This document shows, in pieces, positions 24,526 to 33,217 of a stretch of 64,000 nt of DNA; within the stretch, counting starts at the first letter, position 1, and the number at the start of each line of letters is the position of its first letter. The position numbers and the translations under genes are program-made. A model generated the notes under the pieces. It made no database searches. It worked only from the letters and a program-made list of their open reading frames with translations, and was not told the origin of the DNA. This DNA is from Fredericiella sp963839515 (GTDB lineage: Bacteria; Chloroflexota; Anaerolineae; Caldilineales; Caldilineaceae). Location of the stretch: NCBI GenBank assembly GCA_963839515.1, contig CAWIVN010000023.1, forward strand, positions 496,001 to 560,000. The letters run 5' to 3'.

Positions 24526-24531
24526 AGTGCA

Positions 24532-24598
24532 TGCCAGGGTTGTGGCTGACCTCACCGGTTGGCCTTCGGGGGACAACCCTGGCACTTTTTTGCCTTTT
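24532..24598 (+). ncRNA. Candidate short RNA or attenuator leader upstream of the yihY pair
   Basis: Promoter-adjacent segment whose ends pair as GCCAGGGTTGT (24533-24543) and ACAACCCTGGC (24573-24583), an 11-bp stem with a structured GC-rich interior, followed at once by ACTTTTTTGCCTTTTT. This is a textbook intrinsic terminator within about 50 nt of the predicted start. The product would be a ~60-nt RNA, or a premature termination site controlling the YihY genes 190 bp downstream. I do not recognise it as a known riboswitch. Confidence 0.5.
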
Positions 24599-24627
24599 TC
24601 CCAATCACGTTCTACATCATACAACGC

Positions 24628-24672
24628 AAGGCGTCGGCGCCCAGTTTCTGTGCCGGCGCCTTCTTCGTTTGT
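24628..24672 (+). terminator. Second terminator-like hairpin before the yihY pair
   Basis: AAGGCGTCGGC (24628-24638) pairs with GCCGGCGCCTT (24652-24662) with one G-U pair, followed by CTTCGTTTGT. Tandem with the terminator at 24533-24598; both precede the YihY gene on the same strand, so read-through or a second promoter is needed for its expression. Confidence 0.5.
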
Positions 24673-24781
24673 ACCTCGTTTCCTATCCGCTTTCCCCGTC
24701 CCGATGGTAGTTGCGTGCTAAGGCTTTTGATACCGTTTCGTAAAGGTACGTGCGCGCAAATTTAGCTAGGAGTAAACCAAA

Positions 24782-25687
24782 ATGTGGCAATTATTAAAAA
24801 CCACTTGGAAAGAATGGAACGAAGACCAGGCGTCGCTGTTGGCGGCTGCACTTTCCTACTATACGGCCGTCTCGATTGCACCGCTGCTCGTGCTCGTGGT
24901 AGTGATCGTCGGCCTCTTCTTGGGACAACAGGCCGCCCAGAGTCAGCTGATCGCGCAGCTGCAGGGCGCCATGGGCAAGGAAGGATCGCAGTTCCTGCAG
25001 ACCATCCTGCAAAATGCCGACCAGCCCAAGCTGGCCAGCGCAGCCGGCATTCTCAGCTTTCTGACGCTGATCTGGGGTTCTACCAACGTCTTTGCCCAGT
25101 TGCAGAACTCGCTCAACAAGATCTGGAATGTGGAACGCAAGCCGGGCAGCGGCGTTTGGGCGACCATCCGCAGCCGCCTGCTTTCGTTTACCATGGTGCT
25201 CGGTGTGGCGTTCATGCTGTTGGTTTCGTTGGTCCTGAGCACAGTGCTCACGACGCTGGTCGATATCGGCCACGGCCTCTTGCCCGGCGCCGACTGGGTC
25301 TGGCAGCTCGTCAACTTTTTGGTCTCGTTCGGCGTGACTACCTTTCTATTCGCTGCAATCTACAAGGTGCTGCCTGACGCCGACATCGCCTGGCGCGACG
25401 TCTGGTTGGGCGCCGCGGTAACAGCGCTGCTTTTCACGCTCGGAAAATTCGTTTTGGGTTTATACTTAGCTAACGCCGGTAATGCCTATGGTGCTGTGGG
25501 TTCGGTGGTGGTATTCCTGTTATGGGTCTTCTACTCGGCACAAATCCTGTTCATGGGCGCCGAGTTTACCCAGGTGTATGCCCGCCGCTTTGGCAAAGGT
25601 ATCCAGCCTGCCGCAGACGCAGTGCGCACGCAAGATCCAGCCAAAGATTCGGCCCAGGAGCCGGCGCTCGCTGCCGAACGGCACTAA
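24782..25687 (+). CDS. YihY/virulence factor BrkB family membrane protein (copy 1)
   Basis: 301 residues; TAGGAGT RBS. About six TM helices. Family motifs: N-terminal WKEWNEDQASLLAAALSYYT, FLTLIWGSTNVFAQLQNSLNKIW, LPDADIAWRDVWLGAAVTALLF, and AGNAYGAVGSVVVFLLWVFY, then a cytoplasmic tail. Function of YihY/BrkB proteins is not established (formerly mis-assigned as RNase BN). It is paralogous to the next gene; a tandem duplication is clear, with near-identical 3' DNA around 25514-25545. Confidence 0.94.
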   Translation: MWQLLKTTWKEWNEDQASLLAAALSYYTAVSIAPLLVLVVVIVGLFLGQQAAQSQLIAQLQGAMGKEGSQFLQTILQNADQPKLASAAGILSFLTLIWGSTNVFAQLQNSLNKIWNVERKPGSGVWATIRSRLLSFTMVLGVAFMLLVSLVLSTVLTTLVDIGHGLLPGADWVWQLVNFLVSFGVTTFLFAAIYKVLPDADIAWRDVWLGAAVTALLFTLGKFVLGLYLANAGNAYGAVGSVVVFLLWVFYSAQILFMGAEFTQVYARRFGKGIQPAADAVRTQDPAKDSAQEPALAAERH

Positions 25688-25729
25688 AATTGGTCAAACC
25701 AGCCAGGTCACGGCGCAGGAGAACATGCT

Positions 25730-26608
25730 ATGTGGCAACTACTGAAGGCGACGTGGAAAGCCTGGCGAGAAGACGAAGCCACCGTGTTAGCTGCAGCCTT
25801 GGCCTACTACACAGCCATTTCGATCGCACCGCTGCTTGTTCTGATCGTGGCGATTGTCGGCTTTTTTCTTGGCCGGCAAACGGCCCAGGAACAGCTCCTG
25901 GCGCAGTTGCGCACTGTAGTAGGCTCACAAGTCACGCAGTATCTCGCCACGGTTTTACAAAATGCTGCCCAGCCGACGCTCGCCAGCGTGGCCGGCATTC
26001 TCAGCTTTCTGCTGTTGTTGTGGGCGTCCACCAACGTCTTCACCCAGCTGCAGAATTCGCTTGACAAGATTTGGCAAGTGAAACGTCAATCAGCCGGCGC
26101 CCGGGTGACCATCGTCAGCCGCCTGCTGGCATTTGCGATGGTGCTGGGCGTTGCGTTTCTGCTTCTGGTCTCGATGGTTTTGAGCGCTGTGATTGCGGCT
26201 TTCGTCAGCTGGGGGAGTAGTCTGCTGCCCGGTGCCGACTGGATTTGGCAAGTAGGCAACGCCTTGGTCACGTTTGTCGTCACCATGCTGCTTTTTGGCG
26301 CCATCTTCAAGGTGTTGCCCAATGCACGCCTGGCTTGGCGCGACGTCCTGCTCGGGGCAGCAGTTACGGCGCTGCTGTTTGTGGTCGGCAACTACCTGGT
26401 GAGTATCTACTTGACACATGCCGGCTCAGCCTATGGCGCGGTCGGCTCCTTGGCAGTATTCCTGTTATGGGTCTTCTACTCGGCGCAAATCTTCTTTTTC
26501 GGCGCCGAGTTTGCCAAGGTGTACTCCCGCCGCTACGGCTCCGGCATACAGCAGCGTGCCGGGCGCCCCCCAACTGCACCAAGCCTGCGCGGCGCCAATG
26601 ATTCGTAG
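25730..26608 (+). CDS. YihY/virulence factor BrkB family membrane protein (copy 2)
   Basis: 292 residues, 42 bp after copy 1 with GGAGAA upstream. Same topology and motifs as copy 1 (WKAWREDEATVLAAALAYYT, LLWASTNVFTQLQNSLDKIW, LPNARLAWRDVLLGAAVTALLF). The DNA encoding FLLWVFYSAQI (26460-26489) is almost identical to that in copy 1, while the rest has diverged, suggesting local gene conversion or strong constraint. The stop codon sits in the left arm of a terminator hairpin. Confidence 0.94.
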   Translation: MWQLLKATWKAWREDEATVLAAALAYYTAISIAPLLVLIVAIVGFFLGRQTAQEQLLAQLRTVVGSQVTQYLATVLQNAAQPTLASVAGILSFLLLLWASTNVFTQLQNSLDKIWQVKRQSAGARVTIVSRLLAFAMVLGVAFLLLVSMVLSAVIAAFVSWGSSLLPGADWIWQVGNALVTFVVTMLLFGAIFKVLPNARLAWRDVLLGAAVTALLFVVGNYLVSIYLTHAGSAYGAVGSLAVFLLWVFYSAQIFFFGAEFAKVYSRRYGSGIQQRAGRPPTAPSLRGANDS

Positions 26609-26625
26609 GGGCTTTTGCCCCTACA
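26606..26625. terminator. Bidirectional terminator between convergent genes
   Basis: GTAGGGGC-TTTT-GCCCCTAC perfect 8-bp stem hairpin spanning the stop of YihY copy 2 and the stop of the convergent aldo/keto reductase. Its GTAGGGGC ends match the outer ends of the larger palindromic repeats at 27714 and 56126. Confidence 0.6.
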
Positions 26626-27589
26626 CATCACTCTCCAGGAACGCGACCTGTTCCTGTGTCAGAATCACGTCGGCAGCCTGCAAGCTGTCCTCCAGCTGCT
26701 CCATCGTGCGGCAGCCAAAAAGCGGCAGCGTTGGGAACGGCTGCGACATCAGGTAGCCCAACACGATCGCCGTAATCGAAAGCCCCGTTTCTGCGCCGAG
26801 CTGCCGGATGCGCTCCAGGCGCCGGTCGTTGCTGCGGTTCCCGTAGATCAGCCGTTGGCCTTCCTTGATTTTGTCCTTCTCGCCTGCTGCCAGGCGCTGG
26901 AAATAGCCGTTGGCCTGCGCCGAATAGGGAATAGCCGTCAGGCCGCTCGCTAAGTGATACCCTTTCAGGTCGGCGTCCATCGCCACCATCGTCTTGTCGG
27001 GCAGGGCTGCATAATCGACTGCCGCCAGGCTCCACATCATCTGGTCGGCCACAAAGCCCGTCCAACCCTGGCTGCGGGCATAGGACTGTGCCTCGCCAAT
27101 GCGCCCTGCCCGCCAATTGGAGCATCCATAATAGCGGATTTTGCCTGCCCGCACCTGGCTCTCCATCGTTTCCAGGATCTCGGTCACCGGCCGCTTGACG
27201 TCGTCACGGTGCAGCCAATACAGGTCGATCACATCTGTCTGCAGGTGGCGCAGGCTGGCATCCAGGTCGGCGACAATCTCGCCCGGCGCCAGGCGGCCGA
27301 TGTGCATCGTCGCGAGCTCGGGATGTGCCCCCTTGGTCGCCACCACCACTTGCGACCGCTTGCCGCTGTGGCGCAGCCACTCCCCGATTGTCTTTTCGCT
27401 GACGCTGCGCTCTCCCGGCAGCCAGTCGGCGTAGACCTTGGCCGTATCCAGAAACGTGCCGCCCGCGGCGACAAAGGCGTCCAACAAGCGAAATGACGTC
27501 TGCTTGTCAGTAATGCTGCCCATCATGTTGCTCCCCATGCACAAGGCCGATGGCGTAAGCGCTGTGTTGGGGATAGCCGTATAAAGCAT
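26621..27589 (-). CDS. Aldo/keto reductase
   Basis: 322 residues, (alpha/beta)8 barrel NADPH-dependent oxidoreductase. FLDTAKVYADWLPGE contains the catalytic Asp and Tyr; the catalytic Lys is in VVVATKGAH and the HRDD motif (VIDLYWLHRDD) holds the catalytic His. Cofactor-binding C-terminus: QLGAETGLSITAIVLGYLMSQPFPTLPLFGCRT. It reduces carbonyl compounds; substrate unknown. Length is typical. Monocistronic. Confidence 0.93.
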   Translation of the reverse strand: MLYTAIPNTALTPSALCMGSNMMGSITDKQTSFRLLDAFVAAGGTFLDTAKVYADWLPGERSVSEKTIGEWLRHSGKRSQVVVATKGAHPELATMHIGRLAPGEIVADLDASLRHLQTDVIDLYWLHRDDVKRPVTEILETMESQVRAGKIRYYGCSNWRAGRIGEAQSYARSQGWTGFVADQMMWSLAAVDYAALPDKTMVAMDADLKGYHLASGLTAIPYSAQANGYFQRLAAGEKDKIKEGQRLIYGNRSNDRRLERIRQLGAETGLSITAIVLGYLMSQPFPTLPLFGCRTMEQLEDSLQAADVILTQEQVAFLESDV

Positions 27590-27713
27590 AGTTTGAACCT
27601 TGCCCGGTGAGATTATAGGATTGCCTTGATGAAGGATACACTATTGTAGTCCACACCCTTCCAAAAGTTGAATCGTATATATGACAGGATCTGTCGCCAA
27701 CCCGGTATACACT

Positions 27714-27790
27714 GTAGGGGCATAAGGTCCGCCGGGGATAACCTGTCTGTCGCCGCAATAATTGTTCCGGCGGACTTTGTGCCCGCCCCC
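27714..27790. repeat. GTAGGGGC palindromic repeat, copy 1
   Basis: Left arm 27714-27735 (GTAGGGGCATAAGGTCCGCC...) and right arm 27767-27790 (CCGGCGGACTTTGTGCCCG...) form a long imperfect inverted repeat with a ~30-nt centre. Related units lie at 50712 and 56126. It sits 47 bp upstream of the GyrI-like gene. Confidence 0.7.
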
Positions 27791-27836
27791 ATCCGCACGT
27801 TTACCGGACAAAGGTTTAGAGGAAAGGATGAGACCA

Positions 27837-28319
27837 ATGAACGCCCAAAAGACACGCAAGACCACCGACCTGCAGCTCATCGAACGCCCGGCCATGACGG
27901 TCGTCGGCATGCACTACCGCGGCAAGCCCTTCAACACCGAGATCCCTCAGCTCTGGGACAAGTTCGGCCCGCTCATGGACAGTGTGCCACAGGTCGTCCA
28001 CCCGGCTGTCGCCTATGGTGTCTGCCGCGACATGGACATGCAGACCGGCGAGTTTGACTACCTGGCGGCCGTCGAAGTAGCAGACAACGCGCCCGTTCCG
28101 GATGGCATGGTGCGCTGGGAGGTTGCGGGTGGGCTCTACGCCATGATCCCCACGACCATCCCGACCATCGGCGACGCCTACGCCTTGGCAGGGACCCTCA
28201 TCCCAGATGCCGGCTACCGCCGTCTTGACTGCGCCGACTATGAGCTCTATGACGAGACCTTCGACCCCGCCAATCCCGACTCGGTGCTCTACATCTGCAT
28301 CCCCGTCGAGAAGGCCTAG
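27837..28319 (+). CDS. GyrI-like/AraC effector-binding domain protein
   Basis: 160 residues from ATG 27837, preferred over ATG 27828 because GAGGAAAGG ends directly before the latter. Single SOUL/GyrI-like domain: LQLIERPAMTVVGMHYRG, IPQLWDKFGPLMDSV, YLAAVEVADNAPVPDGMVRWEV-type segment and C-terminal FDPANPDSVLYICIPV. Such stand-alone domains bind small hydrophobic or cationic ligands or inhibit gyrase. It probably forms a ligand-sensing pair with the WYL regulator encoded 76 bp downstream. Confidence 0.9.
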   Translation: MNAQKTRKTTDLQLIERPAMTVVGMHYRGKPFNTEIPQLWDKFGPLMDSVPQVVHPAVAYGVCRDMDMQTGEFDYLAAVEVADNAPVPDGMVRWEVAGGLYAMIPTTIPTIGDAYALAGTLIPDAGYRRLDCADYELYDETFDPANPDSVLYICIPVEKA

Positions 28320-28326
28320 CCAAAAA

Positions 28327-28379
28327 GATGTCCCCGGGACCTCAAGCGAACGCTTGCGTTCGCCGGTCCCGGGGACATC
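28327..28379. repeat. Large GTCCCCGGGAC hairpin between genes
   Basis: Outer arms of 15 bp (28327-28341 and 28365-28379, GATGTCCCCGGGACC and its complement) enclose an inner GCGAACGC-TT-GCGTTCGC hairpin. Half of the unit (GATGTCCCCGGGAC) recurs at 29352-29365 at the end of the WYL gene, where it encodes its last residues. Likely a mobile palindromic repeat, possibly also a transcript end. Confidence 0.6.
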
Positions 28380-28395
28380 CCACCCCCTAACACCC

Positions 28396-29370
28396 ATGTC
28401 CAACACCGCCACCCGCCTCATCACCCTCATCATGCTCCTCCAGCGCCGGCCCAACCAAAAGGCCGCCGATCTGGCTGAAGCATTAGGTGTATCAGTGCGT
28501 TCGCTCCACCGCTACATCGCCATGCTCGAAGAGATGGGCATTCCCGTCTACTCGGAACGTGGCCCCGCCGGTGGCTTCTCGCTCGTGCGCGGTTACAAGA
28601 TGCCGCCTCTCGTTTTCACGCCCGCCGAAGCCGTCTCGGTCGCCCTCGGCGCACGCCTGGTCGGCGAGGTGTGGGGTCCTCTCTATGCCGAGGCGGCCCA
28701 AGGCGCACTGGCCAAGCTGGACAACGTCCTGCCCGACGAACAGCGGCGCGAGGTGGACTGGGCCATGCACTCGCTGATCGCCACCGGCGTCAATAAGGCC
28801 GCCGTCGCTCCCTTGGCCCCCCACCTGGAGACGCTGCGCACCGCCCTGCGCCAGCGCCGCCGCGTGCGCATGGCCCACCGCGGCCGCGGCCGTGCCGGCG
28901 TCAGCGAACGCTGCTTCGACGTCTATGCCCTGGTCCACGGCTATGGCTGGTGGTACGCCGTCGGCTACTGCCACCTGCGCCAGGAGGTGCGCTCATTCCG
29001 GGTCGACCGCATCGTGAGCGTCAGCTTGGTCGACGAAACGTACTCCATCCCCGACGACTTCGACGTCCACAGCGTCATGGCCTTCGAGCAAGCCGCACAG
29101 GCCAACGTCCACGTCCGTATGCGCTTCCTGCCCTTCGGCGCCGACGTCGCGCGCTACAATCGTTCCTACTGGCTATCCTTTGAAGAACAGCCCGACGGCT
29201 CGATCGTCGTCACCTATACCGCCCCCGACCTTATCTGGGCCTCTACCACCGCCCTCACCTACGGCCCCCTCGTCGTCGTCGAAGAACCCCAGGAGCTGGC
29301 CAACATGCTGCGCGAGCAAGCCCGTGAGATTCTCCACAACTACGAGAGTGAGGATGTCCCCGGGACATAA
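28396..29370 (+). CDS. WYL-domain helix-turn-helix transcriptional regulator (YafY family)
   Basis: 324 residues from ATG 28396; the longer ORF would run through the hairpin and upstream gene. N-terminal HTH_11/DeoR-like domain (LITLIMLLQRRPNQKAADLA, VSVRSLHRYIAMLEEMGIPV), GPAGGFSLVRGYKMPPL wing, WYL domain (about 140-230, WWYAVGYCHLRQEVRSFRVDRI) and a C-terminal WCX region. WYL domains bind nucleotides or other ligands. The stop lies inside a partial copy of the GTCCCCGGGAC repeat, so the C-terminal VPGT is repeat-derived. Confidence 0.92.
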   Translation: MSNTATRLITLIMLLQRRPNQKAADLAEALGVSVRSLHRYIAMLEEMGIPVYSERGPAGGFSLVRGYKMPPLVFTPAEAVSVALGARLVGEVWGPLYAEAAQGALAKLDNVLPDEQRREVDWAMHSLIATGVNKAAVAPLAPHLETLRTALRQRRRVRMAHRGRGRAGVSERCFDVYALVHGYGWWYAVGYCHLRQEVRSFRVDRIVSVSLVDETYSIPDDFDVHSVMAFEQAAQANVHVRMRFLPFGADVARYNRSYWLSFEEQPDGSIVVTYTAPDLIWASTTALTYGPLVVVEEPQELANMLREQAREILHNYESEDVPGT

Positions 29371-29378
29371 TCCCGCCA

Positions 29379-30851
29379 TCACCCTCTCACTTCCATCGCT
29401 CTCTCATACATCGCCACGTACTCCGCCGCGCTCTTTTCCCACGAATAATCCTCGGCCATCGCCGCCTGGACCATCCGCTGCATGTGCTGCGGCCGGTCAA
29501 AGTACGTGCTCACTGCCCATCCTACCGTGTAGTAGATGGCCGCCGCACTGGGCTCCCAAAACTTGAAGCCGGTCCCCGTCCCTTGGGCCTCGTCGTACTG
29601 CAGCACGGTGTCGTCCAGGCCGCCGGTGGCGCGCACGATCGGCAGGGTGCCGTACTTGAGCGAGTACATCTGGTTCAACCCGCAAGGCTCGTACATCGAC
29701 GGCATAATAAAGAAGTCGGACCCGGCCTCGATCCAATGCGCGATCTCGTTGTTATAGCCGATAAAACTGCCGACGCGGCCCCCATAGCGCGTGGGTAGCC
29801 CGGCATAAAAGCTCTCCAAGACCTTGTCGCCCGAACCCAGGATCGCAAACTGCACGACCATGCCTTGCAGGATTTGCTCCATCGCCGCCGCCAACAGGTC
29901 CAGCCCCTTCTGGCTAACCAGGCGGCTGACGACGCCGACGATCGGAATGTCAGGATTCTGCTCCAGCCCAAAGCGGCGCTGCAACTCGGCTTTACACGTA
30001 GCTTTGCCCGTCAGGTCTTCCGCGCTATAGCGCGCCGGTATCAGTGGGTCGCTTGCGGGGTTCCACTGGGTGTAATCCACACCATTCAGAATTCCAATGT
30101 AACGATCACCCTTATCGTTCAAATACGGCGCCAACCCATAGCCGAGCGCCGGCGTGCGCGTTTCGGCGGCATACGTCGGGCTGACGGTGTTGACCATGTC
30201 GGCGTAGACGATCCCGCCCTTAAGAAAGTTGATGGACCCATAGTCCTCAAACTTGTCAGGCGTAAAGTTGCCCCACTGCAGCCCCAGGTAGTCGTAGAAT
30301 ACGGCGCTGTACTTCCCCTGGTACGCAATGTTGTGGATGGTCAGCACGCTCGCCGCCTGCCCCAACAAGGGGTCGTTCCAATGCCAGATCTTCAGATAGG
30401 CCGCAGCCAGCGCCGTCTGCCAGTCGTGTACGTGCACGATGTCAGGCGCAAACCCCAGGTCCTGGCATACCTGCAGCCCGGCTCGCGTCAGGAAGGCAAA
30501 CCGCAGCGGATTGTCGCCGTAGTCGTTGTAGTTGTCGTCGTGATACAGCCCCGACCGCTGAAAAAACTTGTTGGATTCGATAAAGTAGACCGGCGTCCCA
30601 TCGTTGTACGCCATGTCCACCGCACACCACTCCTGGGTATTGCCCATCCATACGCCCATCGCATCCCAATGCCGGCGCAGGCCATATTTGGCCGCATCGA
30701 TGCTGCCATAGCGCGGCATCACGACGATCACTTCGTGCCCCAGCCCGCGCAGCACCTGCGGCAGTGCACCCACCACGTCCGCCAATCCGCCGGTCTTGGC
30801 GAACGGCGCAACTTCGGAGGAAATCATCACGATCTTGAGCGGCGATTTCAC
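29379..30851 (-). CDS. glgA: Glycogen synthase (GT5, ADP-glucose)
   Basis: 490 residues. GT-B glycosyltransferase family 5: N-terminal ADP-glucose-binding KTGGLADV, VHVHDWQTALAAAYLK, HNIAYQGKY, NGVDYTQWNP, VSRLVSQKGLDLL and the C-terminal SMYEPCGLNQMYSLKYGTLP region with the retaining-enzyme Glu. Elongates alpha-1,4-glucan from ADP-glucose. No other glycogen genes lie adjacent, though polyphosphate glucokinase is about 6 kb away. Length normal. Confidence 0.96.
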   Translation of the reverse strand: MKSPLKIVMISSEVAPFAKTGGLADVVGALPQVLRGLGHEVIVVMPRYGSIDAAKYGLRRHWDAMGVWMGNTQEWCAVDMAYNDGTPVYFIESNKFFQRSGLYHDDNYNDYGDNPLRFAFLTRAGLQVCQDLGFAPDIVHVHDWQTALAAAYLKIWHWNDPLLGQAASVLTIHNIAYQGKYSAVFYDYLGLQWGNFTPDKFEDYGSINFLKGGIVYADMVNTVSPTYAAETRTPALGYGLAPYLNDKGDRYIGILNGVDYTQWNPASDPLIPARYSAEDLTGKATCKAELQRRFGLEQNPDIPIVGVVSRLVSQKGLDLLAAAMEQILQGMVVQFAILGSGDKVLESFYAGLPTRYGGRVGSFIGYNNEIAHWIEAGSDFFIMPSMYEPCGLNQMYSLKYGTLPIVRATGGLDDTVLQYDEAQGTGTGFKFWEPSAAAIYYTVGWAVSTYFDRPQHMQRMVQAAMAEDYSWEKSAAEYVAMYERAMEVRG

Positions 30852-31048
30852 GAGACTGGCTCCTTCTTGATAAAGTTGCTATAAGCGCTGTCCAATAATA
30901 CTAACACACCCAGCGCACCGATTGCCCATTCCCTGCGCGCACATAGTCCAGCCGGACCCTGGCACGGCGCCGGATCGCCTCACCTGCCCCGATCCCAGTG
31001 CGCCGAGCCAGGGACGCCAGGCACAAAATGAAAGCTGGAGCCACACCC

Positions 31049-32443
31049 ATGTCTCACCCAACCATCTTCGACCCCGCCATCCTGCGCAATGCCCCAGTCA
31101 CGCGTGGGCGCATGTTGGCCATCTTGCAGGCGGCCCTCGACGCCGTACGCCCCGATCTGGCCGTCAAGGCGCAGCTGCACCGCTCCGGCCATCTGCTGGC
31201 GGCCGGCGGGCAAACGATTGACCTGGACGCTTACCGCCGCATCTTCGTGCTCGGCGCCGGCAAGGCAGGCGCGCCCATGGCCCAGGCGGTCGAAGCAGTG
31301 CTGGGTGACCGCATCAGCGGGGGCCTGGTTGTGGTCAAAGCGGGCCACGGCGGCCCCACGCAGCACGTCGCCCTGGTCGAGGCCGGCCATCCGGTGCCCA
31401 CGCACTCGGCGCTCGCCGCCGGCGAGCGTGTGCTGTCCCTGGCGCAGCAGGCACAGGCCGATGACCTCGTTATCGTCCTGCTTTCGGGCGGCGGCTCTGC
31501 CTTGCTCGAGGCAGCCCCCAAGCAGCCCGGCGCCATTCAGCTGGCCGACTTGCAGGCACTCACGGCCGCGCTCTTGGCGTGCGGCGCCACGATCGGCGAG
31601 ATCAACTGCCTGCGCAAGCACCTCAGCCTGATCAAAGGCGGGCAACTGGCGCGCGCCGCCTCGCCCGCACGCCTGCTCACGCTGGTCCTCAGCGACGTCG
31701 TCGGCAGCCCGCTCGACGTGATCGCCAGCGGGCCGACGGTGCCCGACCCCACGACCTGGGCCGACGCCTGGCGCATCGTCACCAAATACGCGCTGGCCGA
31801 GCGCCTGCCTGCCGCCGTGGTCGCCCGCCTGCGCGCCGGCTTGGCCGGCGACCTGCCCGACACGCCCAAGCCGGGCGATGCCGTGTTTGCCCATAGCCAT
31901 GTGGTGGTGGTCGGCGACAACCGCGTGGCCGCCGAGGCCGCTGTGCGCCAGGCCCAGGCGCTCGGGTATAATGGTCTGCTGCTCAGCACGTTTGTGGAGG
32001 GCGAGGCCGGCCAGGTGGCGCTGCTGGTGGCGGCGCTGGCCAAGGAGGTGATCGCCGCCGGCCATCCCCTCGCACCTCCTGCCTGCCTTGTCCTTGGCGG
32101 TGAGACGACGGTCACCCTCGCCGGTCACGACGGCCTGCCTCCCGGCAAAGGCGGCCGTAATCAGGAATTGGCGCTGGCCGCGGCGCTGGCCTTGGAGGGC
32201 GTGGCCAATGTCTGTGTCGCCTCTCTGGCCACCGACGGCAGCGACGGGCCAACCGACAGTGCAGGCGGCGTGGTAGATGGCGGAACTCTCGCTCGCGGGG
32301 CGGCGTTACAGCGCAGTGCGGCCGCAGCGCTGCTGCGGCACGACGCATACCCTTTTTTAGAAGCTACTGCCGACCTGCTCCGCAGCGGGCCCACGCAGAC
32401 AAACGTCAATGACCTGATCGTGATTTTGGTCGAACGTCCTTGA
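31049..32443 (+). CDS. Glycerate 2-kinase (MOFRL family)
   Basis: 464 residues from ATG 31049 (CTGGAG 8 bp upstream); ATG 31028 and an upstream ORF extension are less likely. DUF4147 N-terminal domain: RIFVLGAGKAGAPMAQAVE, VVVKAGHGGPTQHVALVEAGHPVP, LVIVLLSGGGSALLEAAP, and EINCLRKHLSLIKGGQLA. C-terminal MOFRL domain: PPACLVLGGETTVTLAG, GKGGRNQELALAAALAL and LATDGSDGPTDSAGGVVDG. Phosphorylates D-glycerate to 2-phosphoglycerate. It would funnel glycerate from sugar-acid breakdown into glycolysis. Confidence 0.95.
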   Translation: MSHPTIFDPAILRNAPVTRGRMLAILQAALDAVRPDLAVKAQLHRSGHLLAAGGQTIDLDAYRRIFVLGAGKAGAPMAQAVEAVLGDRISGGLVVVKAGHGGPTQHVALVEAGHPVPTHSALAAGERVLSLAQQAQADDLVIVLLSGGGSALLEAAPKQPGAIQLADLQALTAALLACGATIGEINCLRKHLSLIKGGQLARAASPARLLTLVLSDVVGSPLDVIASGPTVPDPTTWADAWRIVTKYALAERLPAAVVARLRAGLAGDLPDTPKPGDAVFAHSHVVVVGDNRVAAEAAVRQAQALGYNGLLLSTFVEGEAGQVALLVAALAKEVIAAGHPLAPPACLVLGGETTVTLAGHDGLPPGKGGRNQELALAAALALEGVANVCVASLATDGSDGPTDSAGGVVDGGTLARGAALQRSAAAALLRHDAYPFLEATADLLRSGPTQTNVNDLIVILVERP

Positions 32444-32782
32444 TCGAGGTCGTGTGCGGTAGGGAAATTCGTCGTACTCCTGGGAAAGTACTACCAATTT
32501 ATGGGAATTGCACCAAATTGCAACAAGATGTATTTTTTCGGCGTGGAAATTGCACAAGTAGTATGTAGAATAAACACGCTGCGGAACATCGTGTGACGAG
32601 TTGCGGTAGTTGTATCGGCGGCTTGTCGACAATGAGGTGATCATCTCGGCTTGAGGAGCACAGCGCGCCCTTCTTGCGATCGTAATCCATTGTGAGTTAC
32701 TGAGCGGAAGATGCGCACCGGCTTTTTGCTAGTGGCGGCGATTAAGGCGATAGGGCACTGTGGTTGGAATGGGGTAACAGCG
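32444..32782. other. Gene-free AT-rich interval
   Basis: 339 bp with lower GC than the surroundings between glycerate kinase and the DUF2513 gene. GGGAATTGCAC and GGAAATTGCAC (about 32502 and 32543) are imperfect direct repeats. No convincing ORF, hairpin terminator or consensus promoter was recognised; it probably holds the promoter of the DUF2513 gene. Confidence 0.4.
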
Positions 32783-33217
32783 ATGAAACGAGATATGGAT
32801 TTGGTTCGCAAGATTTTGTTGGCCGTCGAAGCAAGCGAACGGCCGTTGGACAGCTCATTGATTCGCATCGCCGGCTACACGGGCGAGGGCATTACCGAAC
32901 ATATGCGGCTGCTCAACGAGGCGGGCTTGATCGAAGGTATCTCGGCTTATAGTGTCGAGCACCGGCTCAAGTGGATCGAACTCCGCTTAACCTGGGGCGG
33001 CCATGACTTCCTGGATGCCGCCCGTAACGAATCGGTCTGGGTGGAAACCGTTGCCGAGGTGCGCAAAAAGACCGGCGCCGTACCGTTCGAGGTCTTGAAG
33101 GGCCTGTTGACGGAGGCTGCCCGCAATTCCTTGCGCCCGGCTGCCGAAACGCCCCGCCTCATCCCGAACATTTTCCACAAGGGCGGCCGGCTCGAACTAA
33201 GCGAACATCCCAGCTAG
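32783..33217 (+). CDS. DUF2513 domain-containing protein
   Basis: 144 residues from ATG 32783, which matches the family start MKRDMDLVRKILL; an upstream ATG at 32711 adds an unconserved stretch. DUF2513 features: YTGEGITEHMRLLNEAGLI winged-helix-like segment, LTWGGHDFLDAARNESVW, and VPFEVLKGLLTEAA. These small proteins occur widely, often near mobile or defence genes and toxin-antitoxin loci; function unknown. AT-rich flanks suggest horizontal acquisition. Confidence 0.88.
   Translation: MKRDMDLVRKILLAVEASERPLDSSLIRIAGYTGEGITEHMRLLNEAGLIEGISAYSVEHRLKWIELRLTWGGHDFLDAARNESVWVETVAEVRKKTGAVPFEVLKGLLTEAARNSLRPAAETPRLIPNIFHKGGRLELSEHPS

Noticed and set aside
24532..24598. Matching the hairpin cassette to fluoride, SAM, preQ1 or SRP RNA motifs
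   Set aside because: None of the conserved core sequences of these RNAs is visible; left as an unknown candidate.
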